Shown here: in pieces, positions 1 to 8,089 of the stretch
How the letters are laid out: the number at the start of each line of letters is the position of its first letter
Position numbering within the stretch: position 1 is the first letter of the stretch
Assembly (NCBI RefSeq): GCF_000502875.1
Contig: NZ_AYWX01000005.1
Coordinates: 1 to 41,100 of the forward strand
Reading direction: 5' to 3'
From: Mesorhizobium sp. L2C084A000
GTDB taxonomy: Bacteria; Pseudomonadota; Alphaproteobacteria; Rhizobiales; Rhizobiaceae
DNA: 41,100 nucleotides
The notes under the pieces: generated by a model
Told to the model about the DNA's origin: nothing
Seen by the model: the letters and a program-made list of their open reading frames with translations, nothing else
The model's database searches: none
Program-made: the position numbers and the translations under genes

Positions 1-516
1 GCCGGCCAGCACGCCGACCGCGTGCGCGGCGTCGGCATGCAGCGAGGCGGCGCTGCGCCCAAGTGACGGACGCCCTTGGCCGGCAAGCACGGCAAGTTGC
101 GCGAAAGCCGAGGCCCGGCCGGCTTGATGGGGCGCATCCGGCGACGGTGCTTGGAAAGCCACCGGTTCCGGCAGAGCCCAGAGCACTGCGGCGGCTTCTT
201 CCAGTGTGGCGTGCCCGGAGAGCACCGCGGCGTCCTGCCCGCGATAGATGAGCCGACCGTGCGAGACGGTCGAGATCGCCGTTGCGATCGAGGGCTCGCC
301 CCAGGCAATGGCGCTTTCAGCGATGGCTGATGGGCTCCGTCCGCGCGCCCTCCGCGTTGCCAGCGCTTCTATGTCGTCGGCACGATACTGGCTGCGGCGC
401 GGATCGGCGCGGTCGGGCCGCATGCCGATGCGCCCACGGCTGACATAGGCGTACAGCGTCTGCGCCCGCACCTTGAGCCTCTCCAGCGCTTCTTCCCTGG
501 ACAACCACTCGGACAT
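1..516 (-). CDS. Citrate synthase family protein with N-terminal helix-turn-helix, partial
   Basis: The reading frame is open from the ATG at 516 to the window edge (172 codons); the C-terminal part lies outside. Residues 1-50 look like an excisionase/MerR-type helix-turn-helix, beginning MSEWLSREEALERLKVR and followed by a charged R-G-R wing. From about residue 75 the protein resembles the N-terminal citrate-synthase fold (SHGRLIYRGQDAAVLSGHAT). The catalytic residues are not in the window. It diverges from a second citrate-synthase-like gene that starts 94 bp away, so the two probably share a control region. Family knowledge: rhizobia carry such a pair beside the housekeeping citrate synthase. 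The DNA-binding segment suggests the protein senses metabolites or controls its own promoter, but that is inference. It could also be simply an enzyme with a remodelled N-terminus. Confidence 0.8.
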   Translation of the reverse strand, partial: MSEWLSREEALERLKVRAQTLYAYVSRGRIGMRPDRADPRRSQYRADDIEALATRRARGRSPSAIAESAIAWGEPSIATAISTVSHGRLIYRGQDAAVLSGHATLEEAAAVLWALPEPVAFQAPSPDAPHQAGRASAFAQLAVLAGQGRPSLGRSAASLHADAAHAVGVLAG

Positions 517-529
517 ATCGAACCCTGAT

Positions 530-554
530 ATTGATTCTATTGATCAAGATTGAT
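530..554. promoter_or_regulatory. Three ATTGAT direct repeats in the divergent citrate synthase promoter
   Basis: ATTGAT occurs at 530-535, 539-544 and 549-554, a spacing of 9-10 bp that puts the copies on nearly the same helix face. The middle copy is part of the palindrome TTGATCAA (540-547). The block lies between the two divergent starts (516 and 610), in DNA more AT-rich than its surroundings. It could be an operator for the helix-turn-helix citrate synthase; no binding data support this. Confidence 0.35.
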
Positions 555-609
555 GGAAACGTTGCCCATCTCTATCTCCGATCCGGAAATGCTTCAAGGA
601 GACAAGGCT

Positions 610-1698
610 ATGGCGAATGGGCTCGATGACGTGGTGGCGGCGGAAACAATACTGTCGGACGTGGATGGTCTTGGCGGCCGTCTGACGATCCGGGGTCATT
701 CGCTGCCGGAGTTGGCCGGCCGGTGGAACTATGCCCAGGTGGTTGGGCTGCTGCTCGATGGCTTCTTCGACGACCTTCCCGATGATGCGCAACTGACGCG
801 GGCGCTGGGCCAGGCGCGTGCGGACGTGTTCGAACGGCTCTTGCTCACGCTGCCCTTGTTGGCGTCGCTCGATGTCTACAGCGCCATGCGCGCCGGCATG
901 GCGCTGCTGCCGGACGGCGACACATCGACGAACGCCTTGCTGCTCATCGCAGCGCCCGCCGTGCTGACGCCGGCCCTGTTGCGCCTGCAGCGCGGCGAGG
1001 AGCCGATCGCGCCGGACAGCCGGGCCGATCATGCCGCCGACATGTTGAGGATGCTGAACGGCAGCGTCGCCTCGCCGGCGCTGGCGAAGGCGCTCGACAC
1101 CTATCTGGTGACCGTCTGCGACCACGGCCTCAACGCATCGACCTTCGCCACCCGCGTGGTCGCTTCGACACTGGCCGGCCTGACATCGTCCGTGCTGGCC
1201 GGGCTTGGCGCGCTCAAGGGGCCGCTGCATGGCGGTGCGCCAGGCCCGGTGATCGAGATGCTGGATGCGATCCAGGCGCATGGCGATGCCGCCGGCTGGC
1301 TGCGCGACGAGATCGCGCATGGCGAGCGCATCATGGGTTTCGGTCATCGCATCTACCGCGTGCGCGATCCGCGCGCTGATGTGCTGAAGGCGGTCGTGCG
1401 GCAACTCGGCGGCGAGGGCGAAACCGGCCGCCGGCTGGCCTTCGCGGAGACAGTGGAGCAAGCCGCACTCGACGTGCTGCGGATTGCCAAGCCGTCGCGC
1501 TCGCTGCAGACCAATGTCGAGTTCTACACCGCGCTGCTGCTGGAGGCGGCGGGCTTTCCGCCACAAGCTTTCAGCAATGTCTTTGCCACCGGGCGCGTCG
1601 CCGGCTGGATCGCGCATGCGCGCGAGCAGCAGACGATCGGGCGGCTGATCCGCCCGCAGTCGCGCTATGTCGGGCCTGTGCCGGAGCTGGCTGCCTGA
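610..1698 (+). CDS. Citrate synthase / 2-methylcitrate synthase family protein
   Basis: This 362-residue protein would condense acetyl-CoA (or propionyl-CoA) with oxaloacetate in the cytoplasm. The frame is open further upstream (TTG 550, ATG 553), but the ATG at 610 has the best ribosome site, AAGGAGA about 7 bases before it, and gives the expected N-terminus. Citrate-synthase landmarks are H207 in GPLHGGA and H246 in GFGHRIYR. The third catalytic position, normally Asp in NVDFYS, is Glu here (E304 in TNVEFYTA). It is shorter than the roughly 430-residue housekeeping enzyme. It pairs divergently with a helix-turn-helix member of the same family. Substrate choice between citrate and methylcitrate cannot be decided from the sequence. 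Confidence 0.85.
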   Translation: MANGLDDVVAAETILSDVDGLGGRLTIRGHSLPELAGRWNYAQVVGLLLDGFFDDLPDDAQLTRALGQARADVFERLLLTLPLLASLDVYSAMRAGMALLPDGDTSTNALLLIAAPAVLTPALLRLQRGEEPIAPDSRADHAADMLRMLNGSVASPALAKALDTYLVTVCDHGLNASTFATRVVASTLAGLTSSVLAGLGALKGPLHGGAPGPVIEMLDAIQAHGDAAGWLRDEIAHGERIMGFGHRIYRVRDPRADVLKAVVRQLGGEGETGRRLAFAETVEQAALDVLRIAKPSRSLQTNVEFYTALLLEAAGFPPQAFSNVFATGRVAGWIAHAREQQTIGRLIRPQSRYVGPVPELAA

Positions 1699-1751
1699 GG
1701 CTTATCGGCGCCTGGCGAGCGACCGGCGATCCAAACGATATCCTCCTGGTG

Positions 1752-1769
1752 AGCGGCCGTGTGGCCGCT
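1752..1769 (+). terminator. Hairpin after the citrate synthase gene
   Basis: A perfect 7-bp stem AGCGGCC/GGCCGCT with a GTGT loop lies 54 bases after the citrate synthase stop. There is no proper T-run after it (TATGACGAAAATTT), so it is a weak terminator candidate. Confidence 0.35.
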
Positions 1770-1825
1770 TATGACGAAAATTTCATCTCGCCCACAAATC
1801 TGGCCGCTGTTATTGCGTCGTATTG

Positions 1826-1846
1826 AGCATATATGCTGCACTGCAA
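1826..1846 (+). promoter_or_regulatory. bdhA upstream region with palindrome and PhaR-like site
   Basis: AGCATATATGCT (1826-1837) is a perfect palindrome. Overlapping it is CTGC-ACT-GCAA (1836-1846), one base from the CTGC-N3-GCAG pattern reported for PhaR-type polyhydroxybutyrate regulators. The site lies 39 bases before the bdhA start, where a repressor or activator would act. The functional assignment is inferred from the neighbouring genes. Confidence 0.35.
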
Positions 1847-1884
1847 CATAGATGCATTCTTGCCGTAACCAGAGGATTCCGCCC

Positions 1885-2667
1885 TTGGCCGCCAGAAAAA
1901 CCGCAGTCATCACCGGCTCCACATCGGGCATTGGCCTGGCCATCGCCCAGGCGCTGGCGGCCGAAGGCCGCAACGTCGTCGTCAACTCTTTCTCCGACAC
2001 GACCGCCGACCACGCCATGGCCGACGCAATTGCCAAACAGTATGGAGTGAAGACCGCCTACATCAAGGCCGATATGTCGAAACCGGCGGAATGCCGGGCG
2101 CTTGTCGCCAAGGCGGCCGAAACATTCGGTTCGGTCGATATCCTGGTCAACAATGCCGGCATCCAGCATGTCGCGCCGGTGGAAGAGTTCCCGATCGAGA
2201 AATGGGACGCCATCATCGCCATCAACCTGTCGTCGGCATTCCACACCATTGCAGCCGCCATTCCGCTGATGAAAAATGCCGGCGGCGGGCGGATCGTCAA
2301 CATCGCCTCGGCACACGGCCTGGTCGCGTCGCCGTTCAAGTCGGCCTATGTCTCGGCCAAGCACGGCATCATGGGATTGACGAAGACCGTCGCGCTCGAA
2401 CTGGCGCGCGAAAAAATCACCTGCAATGCCATCTGCCCGGGCTATGTGCTGACGCCGCTGGTCGAGGCGCAGATCCCCGATCAGATGAAAGCCCATCAGA
2501 TGGACCGCGAGACCGTCATCCGTGAGGTCATGCTGGACAAGCAGCCGACCAAGGAATTCGTCACGGTAGAGCAGATCGCGGCAGCGGCGGTGTTCCTGTG
2601 CTCGGACGCGGCAGCGCAGATCAACGGCACGCATCTCTCGGTAGATGGCGGCTGGACCGCCGCGTGA
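1885..2667 (+). CDS. bdhA: 3-hydroxybutyrate dehydrogenase (short-chain dehydrogenase)
   Basis: This is a 260-residue classical short-chain dehydrogenase that would oxidise D-3-hydroxybutyrate to acetoacetate with NAD+. Visible features are the TGSTSGIG nucleotide loop (residues 10-17), NNAG, catalytic S142, Y155 and K159 (YVSAK), the PGYVLTPLVE segment typical of hydroxybutyrate dehydrogenases, and a C-terminal SVDGGWTA. I chose the TTG at 1885 because AGAGGA sits 8 bases upstream and translation then starts right at the Rossmann fold; the ATG at 1852 would add eleven unconserved residues. The patatin gene follows after 46 bp, giving the bdhA-patatin order known from other bacteria. The symbol rests on motif similarity and this context. 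Confidence 0.82.
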   Translation: MAARKTAVITGSTSGIGLAIAQALAAEGRNVVVNSFSDTTADHAMADAIAKQYGVKTAYIKADMSKPAECRALVAKAAETFGSVDILVNNAGIQHVAPVEEFPIEKWDAIIAINLSSAFHTIAAAIPLMKNAGGGRIVNIASAHGLVASPFKSAYVSAKHGIMGLTKTVALELAREKITCNAICPGYVLTPLVEAQIPDQMKAHQMDRETVIREVMLDKQPTKEFVTVEQIAAAAVFLCSDAAAQINGTHLSVDGGWTAA

Positions 2668-2713
2668 GGCGCGAAATCTTCTCATCTACCCAAAACGCAC
2701 CAAGGACGACGCC

Positions 2714-3847
2714 ATGACCAAAAACGGCAAGGCGGAGGAGACGAAGAAGACGATCAACATCGCGCTTCAGGGCGGCGGCTCGCACGGGGCCTTTTCCTGG
2801 GGTGTGCTCGACCGCCTGCTGGAGGACGGACGGCTGGAGATATCAGCAGTGTCCGGCACCAGCGCCGGCGCCATGAACGCGGTGGCGCTGGCCGACGGAT
2901 ATGTGCGCGGCGGTGTCGAGGGAGCGCGGCAAAAACTTGAGGATTTCTGGCGCGCGGTGGCGGCCAAGGGCCGGTTCAGCCCAGTGCAGCGCATGCCGTG
3001 GGATGTCGCCTGGGGCAACTGGTCGATCGAGAATACGCCTGGCTATGTCTTCTTCGACACCATGTCGCGGGTGTTCTCGCCCTACGTCGCCAATCCGCTC
3101 GGCCTTAACCCGCTGCGCGACGTGGTGGAGCAGGAGATCGATTTCGACAATGTCCGCGCCTGCAAGTCGATGGAACTGTTCATCTCGGCGACCAATGTCG
3201 AGACCGGACAGTTGCGCGTTTTTTCCGACGGCGAGATCGACCTCGACGTGGTGATGGCTTCGGCCTGTCTGCCGCAATTGTTCCGCGCCGTCGAGATCAA
3301 GGGCGTGCCCTACTGGGACGGCGGCTATGGCGGCAACCCGGCGCTCTATCCGTTCTTCAAGACCGCGGCGACCGAGGATGTGCTCCTGGTGCAGATCAAT
3401 CCGGTGGTGCGGGAGGGAACGCCAAGGAGCGCCAACGAGATCCAGAACCGCATCGACGAGATCACCTTCAACGCCGGGCTGCTGCGAGAATTCCGCTCGA
3501 TCGCCTTCGTCAAGGAACTGATCGCCGCCGGCCGTCTGCCGCATGGCGAATATCGCGACATCCGCATGCACCGCATCGATGCCGACGAGGCGTTCAAGGA
3601 CCTGTCGGCGTCATCAAAGGTCAATGCCGAATGGGCGTTCCTGACGTATCTCAGAGACCTCGGCCGCACAGCCGCCAGCGACTGGCTGGAAGAGAATTAC
3701 GACGCCGTCGGCAAGCGACCGACGCTCGATCTCTCCGGCGAACTCGATGACGGCTTCAAGCCGGTGCGCGGTCCGGCACCCGGCCGGCGGGTCAAGGAAT
3801 TCCTCGCTGTGCGCAAAAATCCGGAGGTGGTTCGCCGTCGGGCCTGA
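2714..3847 (+). CDS. Patatin-like phospholipase/acyl hydrolase (PatD-like)
   Basis: This 377-residue patatin-family serine hydrolase uses a Ser-Asp dyad. The oxyanion loop is QGGGSHGAF (residues 19-27), the nucleophile is S50 in SGTSAG, and the partner is D202 in WDGGYGG. There is no signal peptide, so it should act in the cytoplasm. The ATG at 2714 has AAGGA about 7 bases upstream. It lies 46 bp after bdhA on the same strand and is probably cotranscribed. In Legionella a bdhA-patD pair of this kind is linked to 3-hydroxybutyrate metabolism and lipid turnover. Whether this enzyme acts on phospholipid or on hydroxybutyrate oligomers cannot be told from the sequence. Confidence 0.82.
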   Translation: MTKNGKAEETKKTINIALQGGGSHGAFSWGVLDRLLEDGRLEISAVSGTSAGAMNAVALADGYVRGGVEGARQKLEDFWRAVAAKGRFSPVQRMPWDVAWGNWSIENTPGYVFFDTMSRVFSPYVANPLGLNPLRDVVEQEIDFDNVRACKSMELFISATNVETGQLRVFSDGEIDLDVVMASACLPQLFRAVEIKGVPYWDGGYGGNPALYPFFKTAATEDVLLVQINPVVREGTPRSANEIQNRIDEITFNAGLLREFRSIAFVKELIAAGRLPHGEYRDIRMHRIDADEAFKDLSASSKVNAEWAFLTYLRDLGRTAASDWLEENYDAVGKRPTLDLSGELDDGFKPVRGPAPGRRVKEFLAVRKNPEVVRRRA

Positions 3848-3850
3848 ACT

Positions 3851-3872
3851 GAAACCCGATACAGCTGGTTTC
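3851..3872. terminator. Small hairpin between convergent genes
   Basis: GAAACC (3851-3856) pairs with GGTTTC (3867-3872) around a 10-base loop. It sits exactly between the convergent patatin and TetR genes and overlaps the TetR stop. The stem is only 6 bp, so this is a weak candidate for shared termination. Confidence 0.25.
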
Positions 3873-4470
3873 ATCGAGCTTTCAAGGCGAGGTCGATCAC
3901 CCTGATCAGGGCAGCGGCCGCCTGCCGCTGTCCCTCCGGATCTCTGATCCGCGCCTTCATGCCTTCCAGCCCGTCGAGCAGCATGTCGGTGAGCAGTTGC
4001 GCCGACAGGCCCCTGGCCGCCAGGTCGACGCCGTTCCTGGCTGCCTCCCCCTGGATCGCGGCGGCAATATGTTCGCCAAGCCCGCCGCGCCAGCAGCCGA
4101 CCAGATCGCCAAGGCTCGATTTCATATCCAGCAATTCGGCGCCGTGCGGCGAGGCAACGACCGCGCCCATCATCGAGATGAATGCCTCATCGATGGCCCG
4201 CATCATGCGCTCGGTGAAAGGGCCATCGCCGGATAGGGCAATCTTTGCCGCCTCGACCGAGCGCGACAGGATCATCATGGCGATGGCGCGGAAAATGTCG
4301 GTCTTGTTCTTGAACAAGAGATAGAGCGCCGGGCGCGACATGTCTGCGGCGCGGGCGATGTCGTCCATGGTGGTGCGGGTGAAGCCATAGGCCAAAAACA
4401 CCTTCATCGCGCCATCCAGGATACGGACGCGTTTGGGATCTGTGGCGGCGATGTCTTCGATCTGGTTCAT
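3871..4470 (-). CDS. TetR/AcrR family transcriptional regulator
   Basis: This is a 199-residue regulator with the usual TetR plan. An N-terminal helix-turn-helix spans about residues 12-58 (ILDGAMKVFLAYGFTRTTMDDIARAA, MSRPALYLLFKNK, given in parts), followed by a helical ligand domain. It starts at the ATG at 4470 and diverges from the molybdenum hydroxylase operon whose first gene begins at 4593. The shared region holds a 25-bp inverted repeat (4499-4523) of the size TetR dimers bind. The likely role is local repression of the operon and itself, released by a small ligand. The ligand is unknown; a substrate of the oxidoreductase is the simplest guess. Confidence 0.88.
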   Translation of the reverse strand: MNQIEDIAATDPKRVRILDGAMKVFLAYGFTRTTMDDIARAADMSRPALYLLFKNKTDIFRAIAMMILSRSVEAAKIALSGDGPFTERMMRAIDEAFISMMGAVVASPHGAELLDMKSSLGDLVGCWRGGLGEHIAAAIQGEAARNGVDLAARGLSAQLLTDMLLDGLEGMKARIRDPEGQRQAAAALIRVIDLALKAR

Positions 4471-4498
4471 GGAGCAATTCTATCCTGCAAAATCCTAT

Positions 4499-4523
4499 TT
4501 GACAAAATGACGAAATTTGTCAA
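4499..4523. promoter_or_regulatory. Inverted-repeat operator for the divergent TetR regulator
   Basis: TTGACAAA (4499-4506) and TTTGTCAA (4516-4523) form a perfect 8-bp inverted repeat with a 9-base spacer. It lies between the TetR start (4470) and the 2Fe-2S subunit start (4593). The left arm contains TTGACA, a plausible -35 element for the rightward operon, so a bound repressor would cover the promoter. Confidence 0.6.
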
Positions 4524-4592
4524 TCTGTATTGGGCCAAACGGCCGAGGGGACGCTTCGCCCTTGGCAGTGGACGACAACAAAGGGTATCCCC

Positions 4593-5054
4593 ATGCGCCT
4601 TACCGTCGACGGTCAGTCTTTCGATATCGATGCCGATCCTGACATGCCGCTGCTGTGGGCGCTGCGCGATCTCATTGGCAAGACCGGGCCGAAATTCGGC
4701 TGCGGCATCGCCGCCTGCGGCGCCTGCACGGTTCATGTCGACGGTCAGCCGGTGCGTTCCTGCTCACTCCCGGTTGGCCAGGTCAGCGGCGCTGTCACGA
4801 CCATCGAAGGCATCGGCACAGCAGGCGGACTGCATCCGGTGCAGCAGGCATGGCTGGAGGAACAGGTCGCGCAATGCGGCTACTGCCAGGCCGGCCAGAT
4901 CATGAGCGCGGTGGCGCTGCTCGACGAAGTCGCCAGCCCAAGCGACGCCGACATCGACAACGCCATGGGCGGCAATCTCTGCCGCTGCGGCACCTATCCC
5001 AAAATCCGCTCGGCCATCAAGAAGGCCGCGGCGCTCAAGACGGCGGGGCTCTGA
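4593..5054 (+). CDS. (2Fe-2S)-binding subunit of a xanthine dehydrogenase-family oxidoreductase
   Basis: This is a 153-residue small subunit carrying two [2Fe-2S] clusters. The plant-ferredoxin-type cluster uses C37, C42, C45 and C57 (CGIAACGAC...C). The second uses C95 and C98 (CGYC) with C130 and C132 (CRC). It passes electrons from the molybdenum centre to the next carrier. The ATG at 4593 has AAAGGG just upstream; longer in-frame starts run into the operator region. The molybdopterin subunit follows after 2 bp. The layout of small subunit, large Tat-exported subunit and cytochrome resembles isoquinoline 1-oxidoreductase (IorAB)-like and periplasmic aldehyde-oxidising enzymes, which need no FAD subunit. 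Confidence 0.9.
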   Translation: MRLTVDGQSFDIDADPDMPLLWALRDLIGKTGPKFGCGIAACGACTVHVDGQPVRSCSLPVGQVSGAVTTIEGIGTAGGLHPVQQAWLEEQVAQCGYCQAGQIMSAVALLDEVASPSDADIDNAMGGNLCRCGTYPKIRSAIKKAAALKTAGL

Positions 5055-5056
5055 CC

Positions 5057-7330
5057 ATGGCCAGTGTCGGAAAGATCGCCCGCCGCACGTTTCTGATCGG
5101 CGCTGCCGCCGTCGCGGGCGGCGTTGCCGTCGGCTACTACTATTATCGCAAGCCTTTTCCGAACCCGCTCGAGGCCGAGCTCGGCAAGGGCGAGGCGACC
5201 TTCAACCCCTATGTGAAGATCGGCGCCGACAACACCATCACCATCGTCGCGCCGCGGGCCGAGATGGGGCAAGGCATTTCGACGACGCTCGCCGTCATGG
5301 TCGCCGAAGAACTCAATGTGAGCCTCGACCGGGTCAAGGTCGAGCACGGCCCCGCCTCCCATGCCTATTACAACGCCGCGATCCTCGAAGAGGGCGGTCC
5401 GTTCGCCTTCTTCGACGAGAGCATGACCGCGCAGGCGGTGCGCTCGGGTCTCGGTGTGGTCGGCAAGTTCCTTGCCCTGCAGGGCACCGGTGGTTCGGCT
5501 TCGACACGCGACGGTTTTGACAAGATGCGGCAAGCGGGTGCAGTCGCCCGGCAGATGCTGATCGCGGCTGCGGCGCAAAAACTCGGTGTCGCCGCCGCCG
5601 ATCTGGAAACGGCCGACGGTTCGATCCTGCACAAAGCGTCCGGCAAGTCGCTGACCTATGGCGCGGTCGCCGCGGCCGCCGCCGCGATGGCGCCGCCGGC
5701 CGAAGTCAGGCTCAAGGACCGGGCCGACTGGAAACTGCTGGGAAAGCCGCAAAAGCGCATCGACATGCTGGCCAAGGTGACCGGGGCGCCGATCTTCGGC
5801 ATCGATGTCAGGCTGCCGGACATGGTCTACGGCACGGTCAAGATGAGCCCGCGCTTCTGGTCGGCGCCGATCAAGGCGGACCTCTCGAAAGCCGAGAAAA
5901 TGCCCGGTGTGATCAAGATCGTGCCGCTGGAGACGAATTACGGCCATGGCTTCGGCATCATCGCCGACAACACATGGGCGGCATTCAAGGCGGCCGAGGC
6001 GATCGATGCCCAGTGGTCCGATCCCGAATACCCGCTCAGCAGCGCCGCTATTTCAGATGTCCTGAAGCAGGCGCTCGGCACCAAGGGGTCGGTGATGCGC
6101 GACAATGGCGACGTCGACACCGCCTTTGCCGACGCGCCGCGTGAAAGGATCGTCGAGGCCGACTATGCGGTGCCCTATCTGGCGCATGCGACGATGGAGC
6201 CGATGAACGCCACGGCGCAGCTCAGGGACGGCGCGCTCGACATCTGGTGCGGCAACCAGGCGCCGACCCTGGTGCGGCAGCTTTGCGCCAACGCGGTCGG
6301 CATCGAGCAGGACAAGATCACTGTGCACACCACCTTCATGGGCGGCGGTTTCGGCCGGCGCGTCGAGGTTGACTACGCGCTGTGCGCCGCGCTGATGGCG
6401 AAGGAGACGGGCGGGCGCCCGATCAAGGTGACCTGGACGCGTGAAGAAGACATGCGCCACGACGCCTACCGGCCGGCCGCTATCGGCAAGTTCCAGGCGC
6501 GGCTCGGCGACGATGGCATGCCGGTCGCCGTCGACATGAGGATGGCCTCGCCATCGGTGATTGCCGGCATGCTGCGCCGGCTGTTTCCTTCGATATCGCC
6601 GCTCGGTCCCGACAAGAGCATCGTCGACGGTGCCTATGACCAGCCCTACACCATTCCGAACTACCGGGTCAGCGGTATCGCGGCGCCGGTCTCCATCCCT
6701 GTCGGCTCCTGGCGCTCGGTCGGCAGTTCGGTCAACGGCTTCTTCCATGAGGGTTTCATGGACGAGATCGCCATTGCCGGAAAAATCGATCCGGTCGAGA
6801 TGCGCAAGAGACTGATGGCCGCTTATCCCTCGGCGGTGAAGGTGGTGGAGAAAGTCGCCGCGATGGCGAAATGGGGCGAGGCGCTGCCCGCCGGCAAGGC
6901 CAGGGGTATCGCCTTCACGCTGTCCTTCGGCAGTTGGGTCGGCGAGATCGTCCAGGTGGCGGACACGCCGGCCGGCATCCGCATCGAGAAGGTGTGGATC
7001 GCCGCCGATGTCGGCACCGCGCTCGATCCCGGCATCATCGAGGCGCAGCTGATTTCGGCCGCCATCTACGGACTCTCCGCAGCTATGGGTCAGGAAATCA
7101 CCTTCGCCGACGGCATGGTCGAACAGTCGAACTTCCACGATTTCGACGCCATGCGGATCTTCCAGTGCCCGGTCTTCGAAGTCGCCATCCTGGAAAACTT
7201 CCACAAGATGGGCGGCGTCGGCGAGGTCGGCACACCGCCGGCGGCTCCGGCGCTCGCCAACGCCATCTTCGCGCTCACCGGAAAGCGCGTCCGCACGCTG
7301 CCGCTGTCGAAAACGGTGGCCTTCGCATGA
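5057..7330 (+). CDS. Molybdopterin-binding subunit, xanthine dehydrogenase family (IorB-like), Tat-exported
   Basis: This 757-residue catalytic subunit hydroxylates or oxidises an organic substrate at a molybdenum centre. The N-terminus has a twin-arginine signal ([15 protein letters not shown]), so the folded complex should be exported to the periplasm together with its 2Fe-2S partner. Molybdopterin-domain landmarks are [35 protein letters not shown] and near the end [14 protein letters not shown], whose Glu matches the catalytic base of the family. It starts 2 bp after the small subunit, and its last codons overlap the cytochrome start (ATGA). Substrate is unknown; N-heterocycles and aldehydes are typical. 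No XdhC-like maturation gene is in the window. Confidence 0.88.
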   Translation: MASVGKIARRTFLIGAAAVAGGVAVGYYYYRKPFPNPLEAELGKGEATFNPYVKIGADNTITIVAPRAEMGQGISTTLAVMVAEELNVSLDRVKVEHGPASHAYYNAAILEEGGPFAFFDESMTAQAVRSGLGVVGKFLALQGTGGSASTRDGFDKMRQAGAVARQMLIAAAAQKLGVAAADLETADGSILHKASGKSLTYGAVAAAAAAMAPPAEVRLKDRADWKLLGKPQKRIDMLAKVTGAPIFGIDVRLPDMVYGTVKMSPRFWSAPIKADLSKAEKMPGVIKIVPLETNYGHGFGIIADNTWAAFKAAEAIDAQWSDPEYPLSSAAISDVLKQALGTKGSVMRDNGDVDTAFADAPRERIVEADYAVPYLAHATMEPMNATAQLRDGALDIWCGNQAPTLVRQLCANAVGIEQDKITVHTTFMGGGFGRRVEVDYALCAALMAKETGGRPIKVTWTREEDMRHDAYRPAAIGKFQARLGDDGMPVAVDMRMASPSVIAGMLRRLFPSISPLGPDKSIVDGAYDQPYTIPNYRVSGIAAPVSIPVGSWRSVGSSVNGFFHEGFMDEIAIAGKIDPVEMRKRLMAAYPSAVKVVEKVAAMAKWGEALPAGKARGIAFTLSFGSWVGEIVQVADTPAGIRIEKVWIAADVGTALDPGIIEAQLISAAIYGLSAAMGQEITFADGMVEQSNFHDFDAMRIFQCPVFEVAILENFHKMGGVGEVGTPPAAPALANAIFALTGKRVRTLPLSKTVAFA

Positions 7331-7935
7331 AGAAGCTCCTCATCATGCTGACGCCTGCTGCCATGCTCGTGCTCGCAGCGCCGTTTGCGATCGCGCAAGA
7401 GAGCCAGATGCCGGCGCCGGCGACCGTCGACGCGGCGAAAGGCCTGTCCGAATGGGACAAGGTCTATGCGGTGTTCTCGCATCCGCGCTGCGCCGACTGT
7501 CATGTCGCGGACGAGCGGCCGCGCTGGTCGGGTGCGCATTACGGCGGTACGCGCGTTCACGCCTTCAATGTCCAGCGGGGTGCTGACGGGTCGGGCTTCG
7601 GCAATCCGGGCCTGCGCTGCACGACTTGCCATTTCGCCAGCAATTCCAAGGCATTGCACGGTCCGCCCGGGGCCGAGAACTGGCATCTGGCGCCAGCCGA
7701 GATGGCCTGGTTCGGCAGATCCTCGGCCGAAATCTGCGCCCAGATCAAGGATCCCCTGCGCAACGGCAACCGTAGCTTGAAAGATATCGCGCTGCATGTT
7801 CGCGACGACAGATTGGTCGCCTGGGGCTGGGCGCCAGGATCGGGTCGTGAACCAGCCCCGGGCTCCGCCGAAGCAACCTATCAAGCGATCGAAAACTGGG
7901 CAGCGGCCGGCGCATCTTGTCCGCCGGCGCAATGA
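7327..7935 (+). CDS. Diheme c-type cytochrome, electron acceptor of the molybdenum hydroxylase
   Basis: This 202-residue protein has an N-terminal Sec signal peptide ([19 protein letters not shown], cleavage near AIAQ) and two heme c motifs, CADCH (residues 55-59) and CTTCH (98-102). It should sit in the periplasm and take electrons from the 2Fe-2S subunit towards the respiratory chain. It overlaps the molybdopterin gene by 4 bp (ATGA), so the two are translationally coupled. Cytochromes in this position are usual for exported aldehyde or isoquinoline oxidoreductases without an FAD subunit. Axial ligands for the hemes cannot be fixed by eye. Confidence 0.85.
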   Translation: MKKLLIMLTPAAMLVLAAPFAIAQESQMPAPATVDAAKGLSEWDKVYAVFSHPRCADCHVADERPRWSGAHYGGTRVHAFNVQRGADGSGFGNPGLRCTTCHFASNSKALHGPPGAENWHLAPAEMAWFGRSSAEICAQIKDPLRNGNRSLKDIALHVRDDRLVAWGWAPGSGREPAPGSAEATYQAIENWAAAGASCPPAQ

Positions 7936-7956
7936 TCTTGCAACTTTCAGACTATA

Positions 7957-7967
7957 TTGCGGTGCAA
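7957..7967. promoter_or_regulatory. TTGC-N3-GCAA palindrome before the RND operon
   Basis: TTGC-GGT-GCAA lies 123 bases before the membrane-fusion gene. It resembles the site before bdhA (CTGC-ACT-GCAA), and the resemblance continues on the right: both read GCAAC, then A or T, T, A or T, then GATG. The octamer GCAACTTT also occurs twice here (7940-7947 and 7964-7971). The regulator is unknown; a PhaR-like protein is one guess. Confidence 0.3.
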
Positions 7968-8089
7968 CTTTGATGTAGAAGCGCGCTTCGCCGATCACGG
8001 CAAATTGAACACGGCTCGGCGCGCACCCATATCGGCGACGCGCCCGCGTTATGAGGACGCTGGCCGAACCCGCAGTGGAAAAAACGACG

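Noticed and set aside
544..1617. Long open frame on the minus strand opposite the citrate synthase gene
   Set aside because: Its protein is Arg/His/Gln-rich with no recognisable motif, the typical antisense shadow of a high-GC gene, and the plus-strand gene has clear catalytic residues.
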